Source: Arthrobacter sp. 35W (GTDB taxonomy: Bacteria > Actinomycetota > Actinomycetes > Actinomycetales > Micrococcaceae). From it: 64,000 bases of DNA. The stretch's first letter is position 1. Each line of letters begins with the position of its first letter. Positions 42,807 through 51,048 of this stretch are shown here, piece after piece. The stretch lies in NCBI RefSeq assembly GCF_000482545.1, contig NZ_KI519454.1:2206954-2270953 (forward strand). Direction: 5' to 3'. Made by a program: the position numbers and the translations under genes. A model generated the notes under the pieces. The model was not told the DNA's origin. It did not search any database and worked only from the letters and a program-made list of their open reading frames with translations.

Positions 42807-44347
42807 GTTCCCATTCCTCTCTGCCGCATGGTCAAGGCCAGCCCCACGTCGTCGCGGTCCGGGCGGTCGTGGCCGCCCAGGTCGGCAATGGTCCAGGCCA
42901 GCCGCAGGACGCGGTCATAGCCGCGGGCCGTCAGCTGGCCGGTGTCCAATGCTCGGTCCAGCAGCGCTGTATCGGCGCCCGGAAGGCGGAAGACGCCGCG
43001 CAGCAGCCGCCCGGATGCCTCCGCATTGCCCGCCAGGCCAAAACGGCCCAGCCGCTCGCGCTGCCGCTCCTTGGCAGCCAGCACCCGGGCAGCCACCTGG
43101 TGGGTGGATTCCCGCGGCTCCGCTCCAGACAGCTCGGCCAGCGACACCCTGTTGACATGCAGTTGGATGTCCACCCTGTCCAGCAAGGGCCCGGAGAGCC
43201 TGTCGAAGTACCGGCGCCTGGCCATGGCGGTGCACGTGCACTCGGCCCCCTTGCCCGTGGCCTTGCCACAGGGGCAGGGGTTGGCGGCCAGGACCAGCTG
43301 GAACCGGGCGGGGTAGGAGGCCGTGCCCGCGGAGCGGTGCAGCACCAGCTCCCCGCTCTCCAACGGCTGCCGCAGGGCGTCCAATACACGCCTGTCGTAT
43401 TCCGGGGCCTCGTCAAGGAACAACACGCCGCGGTGGGCCCGCGAGGCGGCTCCGGGACGGGGAATGCCCGTGCCGCCGCCAACGATCGCCACGGCGCTGG
43501 CGGAGTGGTGGGGGTGTTCGTACGGTGGCCGGCGGATCAGCTGTCCGACGGCGGGGCCGGATCCGTCGAGGGAATGGATGGCTGTGACCTCCATGGCCTC
43601 GGCATCCTGCAGATCCGGCAGCAGCCCGGGAAGCCGCTCGGCCAGCATGGTCTTCCCTGCCCCGGGTGGGCCGACCATCATCAGGTGGTGTCCGCCGGCG
43701 GCGGCAATCTCCAGCGCCAGCCGGGCCTCACCCTGACCGGCAACGTCGGCCATATCGGGGGCGGGCCCCCGAACCTCCCCCGTCTCGGCGGCGGGTGCCG
43801 CCACGCCGGGCTCCGGCAGGTCCAGCACCAGATCCTGGGTGTCTGCATCAAAGTCCACCGCGACCTGGGCCAAGGAAAGGTAGCCGCGCACCCTGGCGCC
43901 GGGCACCAGCTCCGCCTCGCGGACGTTGTCCTCGGCCACCACGAACTCCTCATGGCCGGCACGAACTGCCGCCATCACCGCCGGCAGCACGCCGCGGACG
44001 GGACGCAGACGTCCGTCGAGCCCCAGCTCCGCCAGGAACACCGTCCGCCCCGTCCGCCGCACATCGCCGGCCGCCTCCAGCGCTGCCATGACGATGGCCA
44101 GATCGAAGGCGGATCCCCTTTTGGGCAGGGAGGCGGGCACCAGGTTCACGGTGATCTTCCGCCGGCTCAGCGGGATGCCGGAGTTCTGCGCCGCGGCCTT
44201 GATGCGGTCGATGGACTCCTTCAGGGAGGCATCCGGCAGGCCCAGCAGGATGAAGTTGGGCAGCGTCTGCCCGATGTCCGCCTCGACCTCCACGATGTGG
44301 CCGTTCAGACCCACCATCGCCACGGCCAGCGCCCGGCCCATGCCCAC
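42803..44347 (-). CDS. comM: YifB/ComM-family AAA+ ATPase (Mg chelatase-like)
   Basis: 514 residues; a helicase-like hexamer that promotes branch migration of acquired DNA in naturally competent bacteria. N-terminal Lon-protease-like domain (ending LVPASLPKRGSAFDLAI), Walker A MVGPPGAGKTMLAERLPG, Walker B GVLFLDEAPEY, a Cys cluster NPCPCG ... ECTCTA, and the arginine-finger region DRLSGPLLDRVDIQLHV. The GTG at 44347 directly follows the yraN TGA; an ATG at 44341 may be the true start. It is coupled to dprA. Confidence 0.95.
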   Translation of the reverse strand: MGMGRALAVAMVGLNGHIVEVEADIGQTLPNFILLGLPDASLKESIDRIKAAAQNSGIPLSRRKITVNLVPASLPKRGSAFDLAIVMAALEAAGDVRRTGRTVFLAELGLDGRLRPVRGVLPAVMAAVRAGHEEFVVAEDNVREAELVPGARVRGYLSLAQVAVDFDADTQDLVLDLPEPGVAAPAAETGEVRGPAPDMADVAGQGEARLALEIAAAGGHHLMMVGPPGAGKTMLAERLPGLLPDLQDAEAMEVTAIHSLDGSGPAVGQLIRRPPYEHPHHSASAVAIVGGGTGIPRPGAASRAHRGVLFLDEAPEYDRRVLDALRQPLESGELVLHRSAGTASYPARFQLVLAANPCPCGKATGKGAECTCTAMARRRYFDRLSGPLLDRVDIQLHVNRVSLAELSGAEPRESTHQVAARVLAAKERQRERLGRFGLAGNAEASGRLLRGVFRLPGADTALLDRALDTGQLTARGYDRVLRLAWTIADLGGHDRPDRDDVGLALTMRQRGMGT

Positions 44348-44707
44348 TCAGCCCACACCCTTGAGGTGCTCCACCACGGGCGGCCTGCCCCCACCGGGGT
44401 CGATCACGGCCACGGCATCGATGCGAAGGGCGGGCAGGTGCACCGCGTGCTCGCGGGACCACAACACAGCAAGCGTCCGCAGCCGGGCCAGCTTGGCCGC
44501 GGTGATGGACTCAAAGGGGTGGCCGTAGCGCAGGGAGCGGCGGGTCTTGACCTCGGCAATGACCAGCGTGCTGCCGTCCACGGCCACCAGATCGATCTCG
44601 CCATTGCGGCAGCGCCAATTGTGGTCGATGACCCGGATGCCCAGATCCTCCAAGTAGTCGGCCGCCAGGATTTCACCCCGGCGGCCCAATGCGTCTTTCG
44701 CCTTCAT
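44348..44707 (-). CDS. yraN: YraN family protein (UPF0102, nuclease-like)
   Basis: 119 residues with an endonuclease-like fold. Conserved: LGRRGEILAADYLED, WRCRNGEIDLVAVDGSTLVIAEVKTRRS, which contains the D-ExK catalytic pattern, and GHPFESITAAKLARLRTLA. Thought to be a Holliday-junction-resolvase-related nuclease; precise role unknown. The ATG at 44707 has GGAGG six bases upstream. First of the yraN-comM-dprA operon. Confidence 0.93.
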   Translation of the reverse strand: MKAKDALGRRGEILAADYLEDLGIRVIDHNWRCRNGEIDLVAVDGSTLVIAEVKTRRSLRYGHPFESITAAKLARLRTLAVLWSREHAVHLPALRIDAVAVIDPGGGRPPVVEHLKGVG

Positions 44708-44809
44708 CGCTACCTCCACCACCAGCATCCAGGTGCCAGGAGGCCGGCGGCAGAGTGGCGGAGACGAACGTGGACGACAGCCGCAGCACGTGGTGCTGTG
44801 GAGGGGTGA

Positions 44810-45133
44810 CTAGCCCAGCGAGCCGTCCTTGGGGATCTGCAGATCGTCGCTCTTGACCAGTTCCTCGACGTTGACGTCCTTGAACGTGATGACCCGGACG
44901 TTCTTCACGAAGCGGGCCGAGCGGTAGACGTCCCAGACCCAGGCATCCTGCAGCGTCAGGTCGAAGTAGACCTCGCCGTCGGCCGAGCGGGCCTGCAGGT
45001 CAACGTGGTTGGCCAGATAGAAGCGCCGCTCCGTTTCCACGACATAGCTGAACAGATTGACCACGTCGCGGTACTCGCGGTAGAGCTGCAGCTCCATGTC
45101 GGTCTCGTAGTTTTCAAGATCCTCGGCACTCAT
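44810..45133 (-). CDS. DUF2469 family protein
   Basis: 107 residues; starts MSAEDLENYETDMELQLYREYRD and contains YVVETERRFYLANHVD and the VYFDLTLQDAWVWDVYR segment. Small acidic cytoplasmic protein, conserved in actinobacteria beside rnhB and yraN; function unknown. Confidence 0.93.
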   Translation of the reverse strand: MSAEDLENYETDMELQLYREYRDVVNLFSYVVETERRFYLANHVDLQARSADGEVYFDLTLQDAWVWDVYRSARFVKNVRVITFKDVNVEELVKSDDLQIPKDGSLG

Positions 45134-45166
45134 AAGTCCATCATCCCCTACGCAGCCCCGGCGTGC

Positions 45167-45874
45167 TTACGCCGTGAGCCGCCAGCTCTTGCGGTGGTGG
45201 TCGGTGGGTCCATGCTCAGTGATGGCTGCGCGGTGCGCTGCCGTCGCATAGCCCTTGTTCACGCCCCAGCCGAACTGGGGGTTCTCCTCGTCCAGGGCCG
45301 CCATGATGCCGTCGCGTTCCACCTTGGCCAGCACGGACGCGGCAGCCACGCTCAGGCAGGTCATGTCCGCCTTGATCTTGGTGACCACGGGCATCGCGGC
45401 GCCAAAGGCGGGCCCACCGTCGTCGTCCGTTCCGTCAAGGGAACCGAAGCCGTCGAACAGCAGCGCCGGCTGGGCGGGAATCGAGAGCCAGTCATGGTTG
45501 CCGTCCAACAGCACGATGGAGGGCACGACGCCGGTGGCGGCAATGGCGTCCAGCGCGCGCGAGCCGGCCAAACGGAGCGCGTCCATCAGGCCGATGGCGT
45601 CGATTTCGGCCGCCGAGGCGTGGCCGACGCCGCTGGCCAGCGCCCAGGCGCTGATCTGCGGGACCAGGGCATCGCGCACCGGCGCACTGAGGAGCTTGCT
45701 GTCGCGGACGCCGTCGAGCAGTGGCACGGACGACGGATCGATGACGACGACGCCGACGCTGACGGGACCGGCCAGGGATCCCCGGCCCACCTCATCGCAG
45801 CCGGCCACCAGCACGCGGCCCTTGGCCGCAAGGGCGCGCTCAAACTCCAGGGTGGGGGCCGTGCCCGCAGCCAC
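45167..45874 (-). CDS. rnhB: Ribonuclease HII
   Basis: 235 residues; removes ribonucleotides from RNA-DNA hybrids. Catalytic acids: Asp-Glu in VAGCDEVGRGSLAGPV, Asp in IVLLDGNHDWL, and the later KADMTCLSVAAASVLAKVERD motif. An insertion (about 125-150, Asp/Gly-rich) interrupts the usual spacing. Its GTG start shares one base with the lepB TAG stop, so translation is coupled. Confidence 0.95.
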   Translation of the reverse strand: MAAGTAPTLEFERALAAKGRVLVAGCDEVGRGSLAGPVSVGVVVIDPSSVPLLDGVRDSKLLSAPVRDALVPQISAWALASGVGHASAAEIDAIGLMDALRLAGSRALDAIAATGVVPSIVLLDGNHDWLSIPAQPALLFDGFGSLDGTDDDGGPAFGAAMPVVTKIKADMTCLSVAAASVLAKVERDGIMAALDEENPQFGWGVNKGYATAAHRAAITEHGPTDHHRKSWRLTA

Positions 45875-46647
45875 TACTGTCCGGCCGGGCTGGTGGTGGA
45901 GGTCTCGGACGGCGCGGACGACGGCGACGGGTCCGGAACCTCGCGGAAGACATCCGGGTAGTTGCCCAGGATCGTAAAGCGGTTCAGCGGCCAGGCGATC
46001 ACCGTGGCGCGGCCCTCGACGTCGTCGATGGAAATGAAGCCCCCGCCCTCCATCTTCATGTGCTCGCGAGAGTCCGAGGAGTTGTTGCGGTGGTCGCCCA
46101 TGACCCAGATCTTCCCTTCCGGGACCACCACATCGAAGGTGGTGTCGGAGGGGCGGGCTCCGGGGAACAGATAGGGCTCATCCAAGGGCGCGCCGTTGAC
46201 AGTGAGCCGGCCCTGCGCATCGCAGCACGAGACGTGGTCGCCCGGCAGGCCGATGACGCGTTTGACCAGATGCTGCTGTGATTCATCGGGCACCAGCCCG
46301 ATGAAGATCATGGCGTCCTTGGCCCAGCCGAAGGGACCCGCAGGGGCCTCTGGGACGGGCGCGAGCCAGCCCTGGGTGTCCCTGAAGACAACGATGTCCC
46401 CACGCTCGAGTGCAAAGGGCTTGGGCACCAGCAGGTTGATGAAGATCCTGTCATCGAGTTCCAGGGTGTTCTCCATGGAACCGGACGGAATGTAGTAGGC
46501 CCGGAAGAGGAAGGTCTTGATCAGGAACGAAAGCACCAGCGCGACGGCGATGATCGTACCGACTTCCTTCAGCCAGGACATGACGCCGCTGCGCAGGCGT
46601 TCGCCCTTCTCCAGCGGCTCGGCATCGCCCGGCGTGTTGTGCGGCAT
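45874..46647 (-). CDS. lepB: Signal peptidase I (first of two)
   Basis: 257 residues; cleaves signal peptides outside the membrane. One N-terminal membrane helix (VGTIIAVALVLSFLIKTFLF), catalytic Ser in YIPSGSMENTL, Lys in HLVKRVIGLPGD, and the box E-type VMGDHRNNSSDSR. The C-terminus is Ser/Pro/Thr-rich. It directly abuts a second lepB-like gene (TAG then ATG), both downstream of rplS; tandem signal peptidases with different specificities are common in actinobacteria. Confidence 0.95.
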   Translation of the reverse strand: MPHNTPGDAEPLEKGERLRSGVMSWLKEVGTIIAVALVLSFLIKTFLFRAYYIPSGSMENTLELDDRIFINLLVPKPFALERGDIVVFRDTQGWLAPVPEAPAGPFGWAKDAMIFIGLVPDESQQHLVKRVIGLPGDHVSCCDAQGRLTVNGAPLDEPYLFPGARPSDTTFDVVVPEGKIWVMGDHRNNSSDSREHMKMEGGGFISIDDVEGRATVIAWPLNRFTILGNYPDVFREVPDPSPSSAPSETSTTSPAGQ

Positions 46648-47328
46648 CTACTGTGCGTCCTTCAAGATAGGGGTTTCGGTGGGAACCACCGTGGAGAGCA
46701 GACCAATTCTGTCGAACGGCCACAGCACCATGAGCGGGCGGCCAATGACCTTCTCCGTTGACACCATTCCACCTCCCGGGGCACCGATGAGGTGCCGCGA
46801 ATCCGCTGATACGGAACGGTGGTCACCCATGAGCCACAACCTACCCTGCGGAACGACGGCATCAAATGCCAACTCGCTGGGAAGATCCCCGGGATGGAGG
46901 TAGCTCTCGGTGACGGGAACGCCGTTGATCTCCAGTTGGCCGTTGGTGTTGCAGCAGCGGACCCTGTCCCCGGCCACGCCCAGCACGCGCTTGACGTAGA
47001 CGGTGTCGGAGCCCGCGATGCCCAGCCATTCCCCGGCGGTCTGGGCGGCGTCGGCCAGGGCACCCTTGCCGCTGTGCAGCGGAGCAAAGGAGCCACGTCC
47101 GTCAAAGACGACGACGTCGCCACGCTTGATGGGGGTTGAGGCAAAGTCCGTCCGCGAGACGAGCACCCTGTCGCCAGTGACCAGATACGGTTCCATGGAC
47201 GCGGAGGGGATGTAGAAAACGTCCAGCCAGCAGCTGCGGACCACCGCGGAAACGGCGATCATCACCACCACTGCCAGGACAACAAAACGCCAGCCCAGTT
47301 TCCCGGGCCGGCGTTTTGAGTGAAGCAA
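46648..47328 (-). CDS. lepB: Signal peptidase I (second copy)
   Basis: 226 residues. Membrane helix VVLAVVVMIAVSAVVRSCW, catalytic Ser in YIPSASMEPYL, Lys in YVKRVLGVAGDRV, and LMGDHRSVSADSRHL. It differs from its neighbour in loop length and in having SAS rather than SGS at the nucleophile, so it probably handles a different set of substrates. The likely start is a TTG at 47328, with AAGGG nine bases upstream and only 12 bp after the rplS stop; no ATG/GTG fits better. Confidence 0.92.
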   Translation of the reverse strand: MLHSKRRPGKLGWRFVVLAVVVMIAVSAVVRSCWLDVFYIPSASMEPYLVTGDRVLVSRTDFASTPIKRGDVVVFDGRGSFAPLHSGKGALADAAQTAGEWLGIAGSDTVYVKRVLGVAGDRVRCCNTNGQLEINGVPVTESYLHPGDLPSELAFDAVVPQGRLWLMGDHRSVSADSRHLIGAPGGGMVSTEKVIGRPLMVLWPFDRIGLLSTVVPTETPILKDAQ

Positions 47329-47340
47329 AGTGCGGAACCC

Positions 47341-47700
47341 TTACTTGGTGGGCAGGTTGTCGCGCTTTTCCTTGATCTTGGCAGCCTTGCCGCGCAGATC
47401 GCGCATGTAGTACAGCTTGGCGCGGCGAACGTCACCCTTGGTGACGACCTCGATCTTCTCGATGACCGGGGAGTGCACCGGGAAGGTACGCTCCACGCCA
47501 ACACCGAAGGAGACCTTGCGGACCGTGAACGTCTCGCGGATGCCATCGCCCTGGCGGCCAAGGACGAAGCCCTTGAACACCTGGACACGGGAGCGGGAAC
47601 CTTCAATGATGTTCACGTGAACGTTGAGGGTATCGCCGGCGCGGAACGCGGGGATGTCGGTGCGCAGGTTGGCTGCGTCGACGGAATCGAGGATATGCAT
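47341..47700 (-). CDS. rplS: 50S ribosomal protein L19
   Basis: 119 residues. Conserved [33 protein letters not shown] core ([24 protein letters not shown]), [16 protein letters not shown], and [20 protein letters not shown] at the end. The ATG at 47700 has AGGAG seven bases upstream; an in-frame ATG at 47724 would add eight residues not typical of L19. Followed by the two lepB genes. Confidence 0.97.
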   Translation of the reverse strand: MHILDSVDAANLRTDIPAFRAGDTLNVHVNIIEGSRSRVQVFKGFVLGRQGDGIRETFTVRKVSFGVGVERTFPVHSPVIEKIEVVTKGDVRRAKLYYMRDLRGKAAKIKEKRDNLPTK

Positions 47701-47941
47701 ATTCTCACTCCTGGTAAACGCCACAGGTCATTTACGTTCAGTAACGGCAGTCCTGCTCCCACCCGGTGAAGGGTTGGCGGGCTAGGCTGCTGAAGTGTGG
47801 TGACCGGACCTGCCGCTGGTGGCAGGCCGGCGTGTCGAGCTGTTGACTCCGCTCCCCCTGTGGCAGGGGCGGGCCCAGTAGACACAAGAACCAATTCTGC
47901 CACATTCCTCCCCGGCGGGGTTAATCCCCCACCCCAAGTAG

Positions 47942-47990
47942 GTGACAGTTATGACACGTTCCGGGCCTCGGAACGTGTCATAAGTGTCAC
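47942..47990. repeat. Palindrome overlapping the trmD stop codon
   Basis: Arms 47942-47963 and 47969-47990 (22 bp, one mismatch) around a 5-base centre; the core reads TTATGACACGTTCCG. The right arm contains the trmD TGA (47989-47987). It separates trmD from rplS and may terminate or process the rimM-trmD mRNA. Its GTGACAGT end faintly resembles the CTGTG..CAGT ends of palindromes E1-E3. The rest of the 286-bp gap holds the rplS leader, with a small CCTGCC/GGCAGG hairpin. Confidence 0.65.
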
Positions 47991-48886
47991 TCAGTTGGGG
48001 TGGCGGGCCCGCGCTGGACGAGGTGGCCGTCGACGACGGCGTAGCCCAGCTCCCAGAGCGTGTTGCGCTCCGCCTTGGACAGGGTTGCCGCATCCAGGGC
48101 GGCGATCAGGTCCGGGCGGCGGTCCACCGTGCGGCGCAGCTGCTCGTCCCGGCGGAACTTCGCGATCTTGGCGTGGTTGCCGCTCAGCAGCACCTCGGGG
48201 ATGTCCCGGCCGCGCCAGCTGGAGGGCTTGGTGTAGACGGGGTACTCGAGCAGCCCGTCGGAGTGCGATTCCTCAATGAGGGATTCGGGGTTGCCGACGA
48301 CGCCGGGCACCAGCCGGCCGATGGCCTCGACCATGGCCAGCACGGCCACCTCGCCGCCGTTGAGGACGTAGTCGCCCAGGCTGACCGGACGCACCGTGTA
48401 GTGCTCCGCAGCCCATTCGAGCACACGCTCATCGATGCCCTCGTAGCGCCCGCAGGCGAACACCAGGTGCTCCTCCTCGGCCAGCTCGTAGGCCAGCGTC
48501 TGGTTGAAGACCTCTCCCGCCGGGGATGGGACGATCAGGACGGGGCGCCGCGGGGCAGCAGCTTCGCTGCCCTCCGCATCAAAGGCACCGCCGTCCGCAT
48601 CAAAGGCACCGCCGGCCGGGGCATCCGAGGCGGGGGCCGCCAGCGGATCCGGCGTCGGGTTCTCCAACAGGGACGCCAGGGCTGTGGCCCAGGGCTCGGG
48701 CTTCATCACCATGCCGGCGCCGCCGCCATAGGGCGTGTCATCCACCGTGCGGTGGCGGTCGGTCGTGAACTCCCGCAGATCGTGGACGCCCACCTGCAGC
48801 ACGCCGTCCTGGCGGGCCTTGCCGATCAGGCTCAGATCCAGTGCGGCCAGGTATTCCGGGAAGATGCTGACAACATCGAACCGCAT
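47987..48886 (-). CDS. trmD: tRNA (guanine-N1-)-methyltransferase
   Basis: 299 residues; methylates G37 next to the anticodon, preventing +1 frameshifts. The SPOUT-knot motifs are [36 protein letters not shown] and [10 protein letters not shown]-terminal [12 protein letters not shown] and [17 protein letters not shown] are typical. Residues about 82-115 form a low-complexity insertion with a perfect in-frame 21-bp tandem duplication (48573-48614, encoding [14 protein letters not shown]-like repeats). It starts immediately after the rimM stop. Confidence 0.96.
   Translation of the reverse strand: MRFDVVSIFPEYLAALDLSLIGKARQDGVLQVGVHDLREFTTDRHRTVDDTPYGGGAGMVMKPEPWATALASLLENPTPDPLAAPASDAPAGGAFDADGGAFDAEGSEAAAPRRPVLIVPSPAGEVFNQTLAYELAEEEHLVFACGRYEGIDERVLEWAAEHYTVRPVSLGDYVLNGGEVAVLAMVEAIGRLVPGVVGNPESLIEESHSDGLLEYPVYTKPSSWRGRDIPEVLLSGNHAKIAKFRRDEQLRRTVDRRPDLIAALDAATLSKAERNTLWELGYAVVDGHLVQRGPATPTE
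48573..48614. repeat. 21-bp tandem duplication inside trmD
   Basis: Two perfect copies of a 21-bp unit (48573-48593, 48594-48614) in frame with trmD, adding seven residues to a variable loop without disturbing the catalytic motifs. Confidence 0.9.
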
Positions 48887-49462
48887 TTAGGCATCTCCGC
48901 CATCGGCGCTGTCGGCGTCGTCGTCCGCGTCTTCAGGAGCGGATCCAGCGTCGGCACTGTTCAGCTCAAACAGGCCCGGCGGCGGAGTCAACAGCACGAA
49001 GCCGGCCTCGACGTTGACCTCGGGGACGATTTCCTCGACGAAGGGCACCAGGATTTCCTCGCCCGCGGCGTTTTCGATGATGAGCAGATCCTGCGCGGTC
49101 AGAGTGCGCAGGGCAGTCACCCTGCCCACCACCTCTGTGCCCACGCGGGCTTCGAGGCCGACGAGCTCGTGCTCGTACCAGGCATCGTCGTCGTCATCTT
49201 CGACATCGTCGGAGTCGATGAACAGCTCGGCACCGCGGAGGGTCTCGGCCTCGTTGCGGGTGGTGATGCGCTCGAAGCCGAGCAGCAGGATGTCCTTGTT
49301 CCAGCGGGCGCTGCGCACCGTCAGCGGACCCAGCGTGGCAGGCTTCACCACCAGGTCGACGCCGGGGACGAACCGGTCTTCGGGGGCGTCGGTGAGGACC
49401 TGTACCGTCACTTCACCGCGGATGCCGTGCGGCTTGCCAATCCGGGCAACCTGAACCTGCAT
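48887..49462 (-). CDS. rimM: 16S rRNA processing protein RimM
   Basis: 191 residues; helps mature the 30S head together with S19. N-terminal RimM domain (VARIGKPHGIRGEVTVQVLTD) and C-terminal PRC-barrel (WYEHELVGLEARVGTEVVG, VPFVEEIVPEVNVEAGFVLL). The C-terminus and one internal loop are strongly acidic (poly Asp/Glu). The ATG at 49462 has AGGAGG upstream. Co-transcribed with trmD. Confidence 0.96.
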   Translation of the reverse strand: MQVQVARIGKPHGIRGEVTVQVLTDAPEDRFVPGVDLVVKPATLGPLTVRSARWNKDILLLGFERITTRNEAETLRGAELFIDSDDVEDDDDDAWYEHELVGLEARVGTEVVGRVTALRTLTAQDLLIIENAAGEEILVPFVEEIVPEVNVEAGFVLLTPPPGLFELNSADAGSAPEDADDDADSADGGDA

Positions 49463-49539
49463 GAAAACTCCTCCTGCTGCCAGGCAGCAATGTGTGCCAG
49501 CGCCGATGCGGCTGGACTGTAAATAGGGCTGGACATGAA

Positions 49540-49574
49540 ATTGGCCCCGGCACCATTATGGTGCCGGGGCCAAT
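49540..49574 (-). terminator. Hairpin between khpA and rimM
   Basis: 15-bp perfect stem (49540-49554 with 49560-49574) and ATTAT-type loop in the 173-bp gap. On the minus strand it is followed by a short TTT. It may partly separate the rpsP-khpA unit from rimM-trmD. Confidence 0.6.
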
Positions 49575-49635
49575 ATCTATAGCTTCTGGTGCTGAAATGC
49601 TGTGCCGTTCACACCTTTTCCCGAAGGAGAAGGTC

Positions 49636-49878
49636 CTAGCGGCGGCGGTCCGTATCCACTACATCCACGCGGACAGGCTCACCGTTGGCCAAAGCGGCAA
49701 CAACGGTGCGCAGCGCGCGGGCAGTACGGCCCTGGCGGCCAATGACGCGGCCAAGATCATCCTGATGAACGCGCACCTCGAGGGATTCCCCTCGGCGGTT
49801 GTTCTTCACACTGACCTTGACGTCCTCGGGAGAGTCAACAATCCCGCGGACCAGGTGCTCCAGCGCCTCAGCCAGCAA
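49636..49878 (-). CDS. khpA: KH-domain RNA-binding protein KhpA
   Basis: 80 residues; a single KH domain with GRVIGRQGRTARALR (the GxxG loop) preceded by LAEALEHLVRGIVDSPEDVKV, and ending RVDVVDTDRRR. It binds RNA and is conserved between rpsP and rimM in Gram-positive bacteria. The start is a TTG at 49878, one base after the rpsP stop; no upstream ATG/GTG lies in frame without overlapping rpsP heavily. Confidence 0.9.
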   Translation of the reverse strand: MLAEALEHLVRGIVDSPEDVKVSVKNNRRGESLEVRVHQDDLGRVIGRQGRTARALRTVVAALANGEPVRVDVVDTDRRR

Positions 49879-49879
49879 C

Positions 49880-50293
49880 CTACTCAGCCTCGGTGGTCTC
49901 TGCAGACTCGGCAGCTTCAGCGTCAGCCTTCTTGGCCTTCGGCGTGATGGCTTCCTTGGTGATGACCGAAGCGGCCTCGGGGGCAACGAATGCCACCTTC
50001 GGGGCCTTGGTCTTCAGGGTGCCCTCGGCGCCCGGGAGACCCTTGAACTTCTGCCAGTCACCGGTGATCTTCAGGATTGCGGCAACCTGCTCTGTCGGCT
50101 GTGCGCCAACGGAGAGCCAGTGCTGCGCGCGGTCGGTGTCGACCTCGATGAACGAGGGCTCTTCCGTCGGGTGGTACTTGCCGATCTCTTCGATCGCACG
50201 GCCATCGCGCTTTGCGCGGGAGTCCATGACGACGATGCGGTAGTACGGGGCGCGCATCTTGCCGAAGCGCTTCAGGCGAATCTTAACGGCCAC
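49880..50293 (-). CDS. rpsP: 30S ribosomal protein S16
   Basis: 137 residues. The conserved N-terminus [20 protein letters not shown] starts right after the GTG at 50293, with AAGGAG about 11 bases upstream. It continues with [19 protein letters not shown] and [12 protein letters not shown]. The C-terminal 45 residues are an Ala/Glu/Lys-rich extension typical of actinobacterial S16. It leads the rpsP-khpA unit. Confidence 0.97.
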   Translation of the reverse strand: MAVKIRLKRFGKMRAPYYRIVVMDSRAKRDGRAIEEIGKYHPTEEPSFIEVDTDRAQHWLSVGAQPTEQVAAILKITGDWQKFKGLPGAEGTLKTKAPKVAFVAPEAASVITKEAITPKAKKADAEAAESAETTEAE

Positions 50294-50485
50294 TTTAGTG
50301 GTCACTCCTTGTTTTATACGAGGGCGAATCCTGTTTCACGCTCCCGTGGGGCGGGCCGATCCTCAGGACTCTACAGACACGATCATCACACGGAGAGAGG
50401 GGCCACGCGGATCGAGTACCTGTCCATTATGCCAGATCATCCCGCATCCATGTGACCGGGGCGCGCCGCATGACGGAAACGACGA

Positions 50486-50516
50486 CGGCGGCCGCCCCCG
50501 GGTGGGGTGGCCGCCG
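50486..50516 (-). terminator. GC-rich hairpin after the hypothetical gene
   Basis: CGGCGGCC paired with GGCCGCCG and extended by a CCCC/GGGG stem (50486-50516), 34 bp beyond the stop at 50550, in the gap before rpsP. Probable terminator on the minus strand; T-run is weak. Confidence 0.5.
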
Positions 50517-50549
50517 CCGCGGTGCAGCGCTTGGCGCCGCAGCGCAGGC

Positions 50550-51029
50550 CTAGGCTGCGGAGTAGAAGTACAGGTGGGTGCGGGCGTTCTCGTCCACGGT
50601 GCCGGCCAGTGCGGCCAGCGCACGGACCAGCGGCTCGGTGATCTCGGGGGTGGATTCCATTTCCTCGGCGGCGGCCCAGGCTGCGGCGAGCTCGGGCAGT
50701 TCCTCGGGATCCTCCAGGTCCACCAGCTCGGCGAAGACCTCGGCCAGAGCCTCGGGCACCACAAAGAGGGAGTCCAGTTCGACGTCGACCATGCCCAGCT
50801 CGACGGTGATGCCGGTGGCGTGCACCGTCTTGGCGGCCAGCTCCCCCAGCACTTCGATCTCAAAATCGGACAATCCGGGGGTCGGCAGCACGGGCAGATT
50901 GGCCGCGGGGGCCTTCCCCGCATCCAGGGACTTGGCGCGAGCCACGGCGCCGTGGTGGTCGGTGACAAAGAATTCCGAGAAAGCGGTCAAGACCGTAGCC
51001 TCCAGTGTTGTGGGAAAAATGGCTGCCAC
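50550..51029 (-). CDS. Hypothetical acidic protein
   Basis: 159 residues, no family recognised. Starts VAAIFPTTLEATVLTAFSEF from a GTG at 51029 with GGGGAGG just upstream. Largely helical by composition, with acidic, Ala/Leu/Glu-rich stretches (VEDLEDPEELPELAAAWAAAEE-like around 105-125) and no Cys, signal peptide or membrane segment. Middle segment ITVELGMVDVELDSLFVVPEAL looks like a beta-hairpin. It shares strand with the adjacent VOC protein gene (20 bp apart), so they may be co-expressed. Function unknown. Confidence 0.7.
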   Translation of the reverse strand: MAAIFPTTLEATVLTAFSEFFVTDHHGAVARAKSLDAGKAPAANLPVLPTPGLSDFEIEVLGELAAKTVHATGITVELGMVDVELDSLFVVPEALAEVFAELVDLEDPEELPELAAAWAAAEEMESTPEITEPLVRALAALAGTVDENARTHLYFYSAA

Positions 51030-51048
51030 CGGACCTCCCCACCCCCCG

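Noticed and set aside
48573..48614. Possible CRISPR-like or minisatellite array
   Set aside because: Only two adjacent 21-bp copies without spacers, in frame inside trmD.
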